Assembly (NCBI GenBank): GCA_014116815.1
Contig: JACGYV010000045.1
Coordinates: forward strand, 1 to 7,830
From: Holosporaceae bacterium 'Namur'
GTDB lineage: Bacteria > Pseudomonadota > Alphaproteobacteria > Rickettsiales > Midichloriaceae
Direction of reading: 5' to 3'
Length of the DNA stretch: 7,830 nt
Part shown: in pieces, positions 1 through 5,400 of the stretch
Layout of the letters: each line of letters begins with the position of its first letter
Position numbering within the stretch: the stretch's first letter is position 1
Notes under the pieces: generated by a model
The model's input: only the letters and a program-made list of their open reading frames with translations
The model's database searches: none
What the model was told of the DNA's origin: nothing
Translations under genes and position numbers: made by a program

Positions 1-94
1 GCGTAAGCACTACAACGAAATTAGACCTCATAGCTCTCTAAATTACAAGCCGCCAGCCCCTAATACAATCGTTAACTACATGACTTGTCACTAA
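1..94 (+). CDS. IS3-family transposase (OrfB), C-terminal fragment cut by the window edge
   Basis: The codon frame starts at base 2 and reads RKHYNEIRPHSSLNYKPPAP, then ten more residues and a TAA stop. The YNxxRPHSSLxYxPPA signature is the conserved tail of the DDE integrase domain (rve) of IS3-family OrfB proteins; it follows the catalytic glutamate, which lies upstream of the window. The protein would cut and join DNA during transposition. Only its last 30 residues are visible, so whether the copy is intact or active cannot be judged. The stop lies 33 bp from the inferred element end, a normal spacing for this family. Confidence 0.9.
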   Translation, partial: RKHYNEIRPHSSLNYKPPAPNTIVNYMTCH

Positions 95-113
95 CTAAAA
101 ACTGGAACATATT

Positions 114-127
114 GCGGGGGCTTGACA
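114..127. repeat. IS right terminal inverted repeat (outer part)
   Basis: GCGGGGGCTTGACA is the outer end of the element. The matching left copy is not in the window, so the inner limit is not defined and the call rests on the TG...CA rule and the G-run typical of IS3-family right ends. Confidence 0.6.
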
Positions 128-150
128 TTATCTTATTCCTATTTTATATA
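122..150 (+). promoter_or_regulatory. Hybrid outward promoter at the IS junction
   Basis: TTGACA at 122-127 is a perfect sigma-70 -35 hexamer and forms the last six bases of the insertion sequence. TATATA at 145-150 lies in the flanking DNA with a 17-bp spacer, the optimum. An overlapping alternative -10, TATAAC at 147-152, gives a 19-bp spacer. Transcription would start near 157 and run toward the two genes at 437 and 2493, leaving a leader of about 280 nt. IS ends carrying an outward -35 box that pairs with a resident -10 are a known way of activating neighbouring genes. Activity here is inferred. Confidence 0.55.
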
Positions 151-238
151 ACCGCCGGATTAAATCTCAACCAGTACAATTAAAGCAATCAATACTGAAG
201 CATCTCATATGATAATTTATTATCTATAATTATTAATC

Positions 239-273
239 CTTAGTTAAATGATTTTTTAAGCCTTTAAGCTAAG
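239..273. repeat. Imperfect inverted repeat in the leader
   Basis: CTTAGTTAAA at 239-248 pairs with TTTAAGCTAAG at 263-273 (one unpaired base), leaving a 14-base loop that includes a run of six T. In RNA this could form a short, AT-rich stem within the predicted 5' leader. A second weak pairing, AGATTCCTG (272-280) with CAGGATTCT (332-340, one mismatch), lies just downstream. Neither stem has a GC-rich core, and the sequence after them is not a clean U-run, so neither is called a terminator. Confidence 0.3.
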
Positions 274-364
274 ATTCCTGTCTTTTCATTATTATTTATC
301 AAAAAGTTGAAAGAAAGCTAAGTAAAAAATTCAGGATTCTCCTTTATATTTAATATACTAAGAA

Positions 365-394
365 TTGTAAAATATAAAATTTAAATATTATAAG
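365..394 (+). promoter_or_regulatory. Weak candidate promoter for the two-gene unit
   Basis: TTGTAA at 365-370 and TATAAG at 389-394 are spaced 18 bp apart, and transcription would start near 401, about 36 bp before the ATG. In sequence this AT-rich, such matches are expected by chance, so this is only a candidate for the original promoter that served the genes before the insertion sequence arrived. Another -10-like hexamer, TATACT at 354-359, has no convincing -35 partner. Confidence 0.25.
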
Positions 395-436
395 AATTTT
401 AATTAAATATTAAATATAAATACAGAGTTAATTAAA

Positions 437-2470
437 ATGTTGCACGAAAATGCATGGAATATATATGGTGATACCGGGTTATTAGAAATTAGCGACAGTG
501 AGCATCAAAATTTTAGTATAACTTTGGATCAATATGGTGATCCTGTATTCAGTGAGAAAGGATATTTGACCCAATTTTTAACTTCTTCCTATCGTAATAT
601 ATATGAGAGTGGACCATATGTAGTGACACCTGAAGGTGTAGTGCTTGGTAAGGCTGAAAAAAGTTATGTAATTAGAGAAGAAGGGATATTTGTTGGTAGT
701 GAAGGGTTATCTATTATTAATTCGGTTGAAGCAAATAAAATAATATTTATATCTAATAAAGAAAATTGGATTAACTTGCTTGGGAGTATTAATGTATACA
801 ACCACCCGGCAGAAATAATTTTTATTACATCTTACAACATATATTGTAATGGATGTAATTTCCCAGGGTTAAATGAAGTTAAATTTCTTACGGTTCCAAA
901 GTCCTCATATTTACTAAAAGAAATATTTTTTGATTATCAAAATATTTATTTTGAAAATGCTAATAGTGATTCTAAAATACACGTTGGCTCAAAAGGAATG
1001 TTATCAAGTAGTGTAAGTTTATATGCATTATCAGGATCTATTAATGTTGCTGGCTCAATAAACCTTGGTAATGTGACCTTAGAAGCTTCAAGTGCTAACT
1101 TTAATAGTACTTTTATAGGAAATAATCTAGATGCAAACATTGAATGTAACTTATTATTTCATGAGCTATATTTAGCAGGTGATGCTAATGTTAGGACTTT
1201 TAAATATGTTATCAATGATAAAAGCTATATCAATGGAGAGGCTTATTTTAATGTAAATTCATATACATCCTCTAAAACTTTCAGCAAAAATTATAATGGG
1301 AAAGAACTTTATATATATGCTGGAACTGAGGCTATTCTTAATAATTATAAAGTAAATGGAAATTTAACTATAATAAGTGATAGTGAAGCCATATTAAATA
1401 ATGTGCTTTCTAGTGGTTCTATTTTTACATTGAGCCCTAATTTGAAAGTATCAGAGTTAGTTAAAAGCAATCAATTACTGGAGTTACAAGGAGATATTAT
1501 TTCTATAGATGGAATAGTACAAAGCCCAAATATTATTGAGATAGGCTGTAATAATCTAGAAGTATACAAAGTTTTAGAAGCAGGTAAGTCTATCAAAGCA
1601 AAAATTAATAATAAATTAAGCATTAATCCGGGGGCTAAATTTATAAGCCAAGGAGATGTTATAATTACAAGTTATACAAATAATACAATAAATGAATTAA
1701 CTATAACTTCTGCAAGCTTTGAAGTTGGAGGAAATGCGTTAATTAAAGCTGAGAAATTAATCAATCAACGCAGTGGTACTTATAAAATAGAGCCGGAATC
1801 TATCGAAGCTGCAAAAAGTGGCAATCATTGGGATGATAAATGGCAGCTTCGAATGAGTTGCTATAAAGAGAAATTTATAGATAACACTGGACCTGAATCA
1901 AAAACTTTAATAGGTGGTAACTTAGAATTCCAAGGTGATAAGATACACAACAGCTTAAGTAAATTTGAAATAGGTGGGAGTAGAATTTATATAAATAAAA
2001 CTCCAGTGATTAATGATGGTAAAATAGATTTAAAGATAGTAGGGAACTTTCATTGTGTGCCAGCCGAGGGTAAATATCATAGTTGGTGTGTAGATGAAAC
2101 TAGGGACAGGTTATCGAAATATTGTGGTCTTGTAAGTCAGGGGCTTATCTCTGGGTCAGTCAACAAACCTTATAATACGATTGGTACAGGTATAAATGAC
2201 CAATCTCAGATAGCACGCGAACAAGCGAGTAAGGTTAAATTAATAGAAGATATAAAGATAGCGAGTCCAAATTATAATTTTGAATCGCATAACCAGGAGC
2301 AAAAGCCATTTAATGATCACAGAACTAAAGCTGACTCTACTAAGAAAGCAGATAATAAAAATGAAGAGGAATGGTTTAATTTCAGAGAAAGCTCTAAGAT
2401 AAATACAGATGATATACATACCCATAGAGCTCAGTCCATACAGTCCCAAAAAACAAAGCTAGTAGCTTAA
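437..2470 (+). CDS. Filamentous-haemagglutinin-like beta-helix protein without a secretion domain
   Basis: A 677-residue beta-rich protein. From about residue 180 to 455 it has irregular short repeats of the kind G-N-L-x-I, G-D-V-I-I and G-G-N-A-L-I-K-A followed by LINQRSG, which resemble the repeats building the right-handed beta-helix of FhaB/CdiA exoproteins. The best match to that family is residues 484-520, where TGPESKTLIGGNLEFQGD and the following IHN...S.FEIGGS recall the conserved region of haemagglutinins (PGxxLxGGNxxxxGDxVxNxxSxIxAGG). A Trp-rich stretch, NHWDDKWQ (463-470), precedes it. The C-terminal 75 residues are polar and charged, probably unstructured. The N-terminus (MLHENAWNIYGD) is not a signal peptide, and the two-partner-secretion domain is absent, as are transmembrane segments. 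An in-frame stop at 404-406 and a weak Shine-Dalgarno support the ATG at 437; no longer frame is available. The gene is 22 bp upstream of, and probably co-transcribed with, the giant SecA-like gene, suggesting a shared task. It may be a truncated exoprotein or a standalone effector exported by another route. Confidence 0.75.
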   Translation: MLHENAWNIYGDTGLLEISDSEHQNFSITLDQYGDPVFSEKGYLTQFLTSSYRNIYESGPYVVTPEGVVLGKAEKSYVIREEGIFVGSEGLSIINSVEANKIIFISNKENWINLLGSINVYNHPAEIIFITSYNIYCNGCNFPGLNEVKFLTVPKSSYLLKEIFFDYQNIYFENANSDSKIHVGSKGMLSSSVSLYALSGSINVAGSINLGNVTLEASSANFNSTFIGNNLDANIECNLLFHELYLAGDANVRTFKYVINDKSYINGEAYFNVNSYTSSKTFSKNYNGKELYIYAGTEAILNNYKVNGNLTIISDSEAILNNVLSSGSIFTLSPNLKVSELVKSNQLLELQGDIISIDGIVQSPNIIEIGCNNLEVYKVLEAGKSIKAKINNKLSINPGAKFISQGDVIITSYTNNTINELTITSASFEVGGNALIKAEKLINQRSGTYKIEPESIEAAKSGNHWDDKWQLRMSCYKEKFIDNTGPESKTLIGGNLEFQGDKIHNSLSKFEIGGSRIYINKTPVINDGKIDLKIVGNFHCVPAEGKYHSWCVDETRDRLSKYCGLVSQGLISGSVNKPYNTIGTGINDQSQIAREQASKVKLIEDIKIASPNYNFESHNQEQKPFNDHRTKADSTKKADNKNEEEWFNFRESSKINTDDIHTHRAQSIQSQKTKLVA

Positions 2471-2476
2471 GCCTGT

Positions 2477-2484
2477 AAAGAAGA
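2477..2484 (+). promoter_or_regulatory. Ribosome-binding site of the giant SecA-like gene
   Basis: AAAGAAGA lies 8 bp before the ATG at 2493, within the 22-bp gap after the stop of the preceding gene. It is purine-rich but not a perfect Shine-Dalgarno. The ATG is the first start codon after the in-frame TAG at 2463-2465, so this site fixes the start. Confidence 0.55.
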
Positions 2485-2492
2485 TAATCATA

Positions 2493-5400
2493 ATGGGCAC
2501 ATATACAGACAACATATTATTTGATGAAGGGTATTACCTAAGCTCTTACCCAGATGTACTTCTTGGTATACAATATGGAGTATATGAAAATGGGTTAGAC
2601 CATTGGGAGAAGTATGGTAGGGATAATTGCTATATTCCCAATAAGTACTTCAATGAATCCAATTATTTGCACAGTAATCCACATTTAGTTTCTGAAGCAA
2701 GTAAAACAGAACATACTTGTGTATTACATCATTGGCTAAAGCATAGTGACTTAGTTTCTATATTAGCAGAGTATAGCAACAAAGGTAATCCTCTTAATCA
2801 TCCGGAAATAAAATACCTAGAGGACAATCTATCAAATAATAACAGCTTAGATATAATTGCAAAAATATTTAAGGATCAAATAAGTGAGTACAATGCTAAA
2901 ATAACTAATAGCGGCTTAGCAAAAATTTCAGAAATAGTTTGGAATGACACAATAAGTGAAAATATAAAACTTAACTATGCAGTGCTTTTAGAACACCAGA
3001 TTGCAAATAAGATCAACAATAATTTTATTATAGATACTGCAACAATATTTCCTGGAATAGATAAATGTTATGTCAGTATAAACGCTAAACTTAGTGAGAT
3101 CTGCTCAGACATCATACAAACATTAGCTAAGTTAGGAGAATTAAAAGAAGTATTTGAGCAAGAGTTAAATGTAAGCGACAAAACTATTGAGCTAATAGAA
3201 AGCTTATTGGTTGAAGGAAGAATAACGAATATATCTGATGAAGAAAGAATACTGTCTACATTAAAATTAGCAATAGATAAGGGATATAAGTTACAAACTA
3301 CTTCATTGCCATACTTTACTGATCTTCTAAATAAATCAATTTTTATTGAAGTAGCAGTACAAGCTATCCATCAGATATTGGAAACAGAGGGGAACTTAGA
3401 TTCAGATACTAAAGAAAAATTATTAGAAATAATAAGTTCAGATGAAAGTTATAATTTAAAAGAACATGCTGTATATAGCATCGGATATTACATAAAAAAT
3501 AGTAATTCAACTCTAGCAGATGATGGAACAAAAACATTAAGTAACCTCATTCAAACTCCTATAGGTAAAGCAGCATACTTTACGCTCAAAGCACATATAA
3601 AGAATGGAGGAAAAGTAGAAGAAGAGCTACAAAAACAACTGTTAGAATATGAAGAGATATTAGAAAACCTAAATAGCGATAATGCAAGTTGTGGTAAAGA
3701 AAGTGAAGCAAAAACAGAAGATGTGCTTTGGAAAGAATTAATCTCAGAAAACAATTTTGATCAAATGGTTATAGCAGAAATAAACTCTATTCTTGCTAAA
3801 ATAAAAGAAGTCGAAGCAGAAAAAAAGATTCATACCTGGTTAGAAGACGATATTGTTAAATGGTCAATTAACCCTGAGGAAGTTAATGAAAAAATAGCTG
3901 AGGTTTTAGCTGTTATCAAACGAGCAATGTTTTTGAGCCAAGCTATCGAGCCTAGGCTTATACAAGTCATTGCTACCCTATTAATCTATAAAGGCGAAAA
4001 TGGCAGGTTAGCACAGATTGCAACAGGAGAAGGTAAATCAGTTATTGTTGCAATGCTAACTGCAATTAAAGTTTTAGAAGGTAATGGAGCTGAGATACTA
4101 ACGAGTTCACCGATACTTGCTGAGCGAGATTCAGGGGATCAGAAAAAGTTCTATCAATTACTTGGAATTACTAACGGCGACAATACTAAACTTGCAGAGA
4201 ACTCACAAAAAGAAGCTTACAAGCAAAGTATAGTTTATGGGGATATCACTAATTATATAGGAGACCTATTACGACATGAGTATATGGATAGAAACATTAG
4301 AGGGGATAGAAAGCCAGGTGTCATAGTTGTTGATGAAGTTGATAACATGTGTATTGACCAAAGTTCACACATAGTAATGTTATCAAGTTTATTATCGAGG
4401 TTCGAATTCTTACAGCCATTACTGGTTGCTATATGGGGTCGTTTAGAACAAATTGTTGCCCAATTTGATACTAATGATGAAGGTAATTTAGTTTGGGTAG
4501 ATTGGCAATTAAACCTAGATACTAATAAGTATGATAAGCATAAAGAGTATGAAGTTGAAGATCATACTAAATTCATCCATGGATTGTTAGTTGGTTATAT
4601 AAATAAATTAATCAATGGAACGGAAGCTATCATAAAAGTACCAGTACATCTTAAAGCATTTGCTAAAGATCAAGTAGATAACTGGGCTTCCTCAGCTATT
4701 GTTGCTTATAATTATGAATCTGAAAAACAATATACTTTCACTAAAGCAGAAGATGGTGATTTTGAAATTGCCCCTATAGATTTTAGTAATACTGGAATTA
4801 TTCAAACTAACACGGAGTTATCTGATGGTCTGCATCAATTTTTGGAGATTAAACATAACCTAAAAATTTCTTCTGAAAAGCTAACTATAACCTTTATGTC
4901 AAATAAAGCTTTTTTTGAAAGGTATAAGGGTAAGATTTTCGGGATGACTGGTACTTTAGGAACTACTGATGATAGGGCTTTATTAAGCACACTTTATGGG
5001 GTAGATTCTATTTCAATTCCTACATTTAAACCTAAAGATTTTACCAAATTACCAGCAGTTTTGGCTAATGATGCTGATTGGGAAAATGCTGTTATCGAAA
5101 ATGTAAAGAAAGTTCTAGAAGTAAGAAGAGCTGTACTACTAATAGCAGAAACGGTATTTCAAGCAGAAAGCTTTAAAGAAATATTAGAAAGCACAGGATA
5201 CGATAAAACTAAAATAAAATTATATAGTAGAAATGATGATCTTCAACAGACGTTAACCAATCGCCGCTTGGAAGAAGGTGAGATTATTATCGCGACCAAT
5301 TTAGCAGGTAGGGGCACTGATCTTAAAACCAGCTGTGATGTTGAGAAGAGAGGTGGATTACATGTTTGTTTAAGTTATTTACCAGACAATTACAGAGTAG

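Larger units (their letters stand above)
1..127 (+). mobile_element. Right end of an IS3-family insertion sequence (partial)
   Basis: Contains the transposase C-terminus (stop at 92-94) followed by about 33 bp ending in a G-rich terminus, GCGGGGGCTTGACA. Read inward from the outside, the end begins TGTCAAGCCCCC; TG...CA termini with a C-rich inverted repeat are usual in the IS3 family. The boundary at 127 is inferred from this pattern, because the left end and the target duplication lie outside the window. The segment is visibly richer in G+C than the AT-rich DNA to its right, as expected for an inserted element. Confidence 0.75.
128..436. other. Non-coding AT-rich leader between the IS and the first gene
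   Basis: No reading frame of useful length was found on either strand. The stretch holds the -10 of the junction promoter, an imperfect inverted repeat (239-273), a weaker promoter-like pair near 365-394, and a repeated TTAAATATTA (381-390 and 403-412, 22 bp apart) in almost pure A/T sequence. Just before the gene, CAGAG at 423-427 is a weak ribosome-binding site 9 bp from the ATG. No tRNA, riboswitch or clear terminator was recognised. Confidence 0.6.

Noticed and set aside
239..285. Rho-independent terminator in the leader
   Set aside because: The stem is AT-rich with a large loop, and it is followed by ATTCCTGTCTTTTC rather than a continuous T-run directly after the stem.
845..856. CNGC (residues 137-140 of the beta-helix protein) as a redox or metal CxxC site
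   Set aside because: It is isolated, with no thioredoxin-like or zinc-ribbon context and no second cysteine pair nearby.
946..1140. Open frame of 64 codons on the minus strand
   Set aside because: It lies wholly inside the beta-helix gene, has no ribosome-binding site or recognisable motif, and is explained by the composition of the plus-strand gene.
2240..2449. Minus-strand frame rich in Ile/Leu/Phe resembling a small membrane protein
   Set aside because: It is the antisense of the Lys/Asn/Asp-rich tail of the beta-helix gene; such tails in AT-rich DNA read as hydrophobic peptides on the opposite strand.
3551..3754. Minus-strand Ser/Phe-rich frame
   Set aside because: It is the antisense of the Glu/Lys-rich helical region of the giant protein, whose plus frame is continuous there. 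The Ser/Phe bias is the usual shadow of GAA/AAA/GAG codons.
4332..4343. DEVD as a host caspase cleavage site in an effector
   Set aside because: This is the Walker B motif in its normal SecA context (VVDEVDN); the match to the caspase-3 consensus is incidental.
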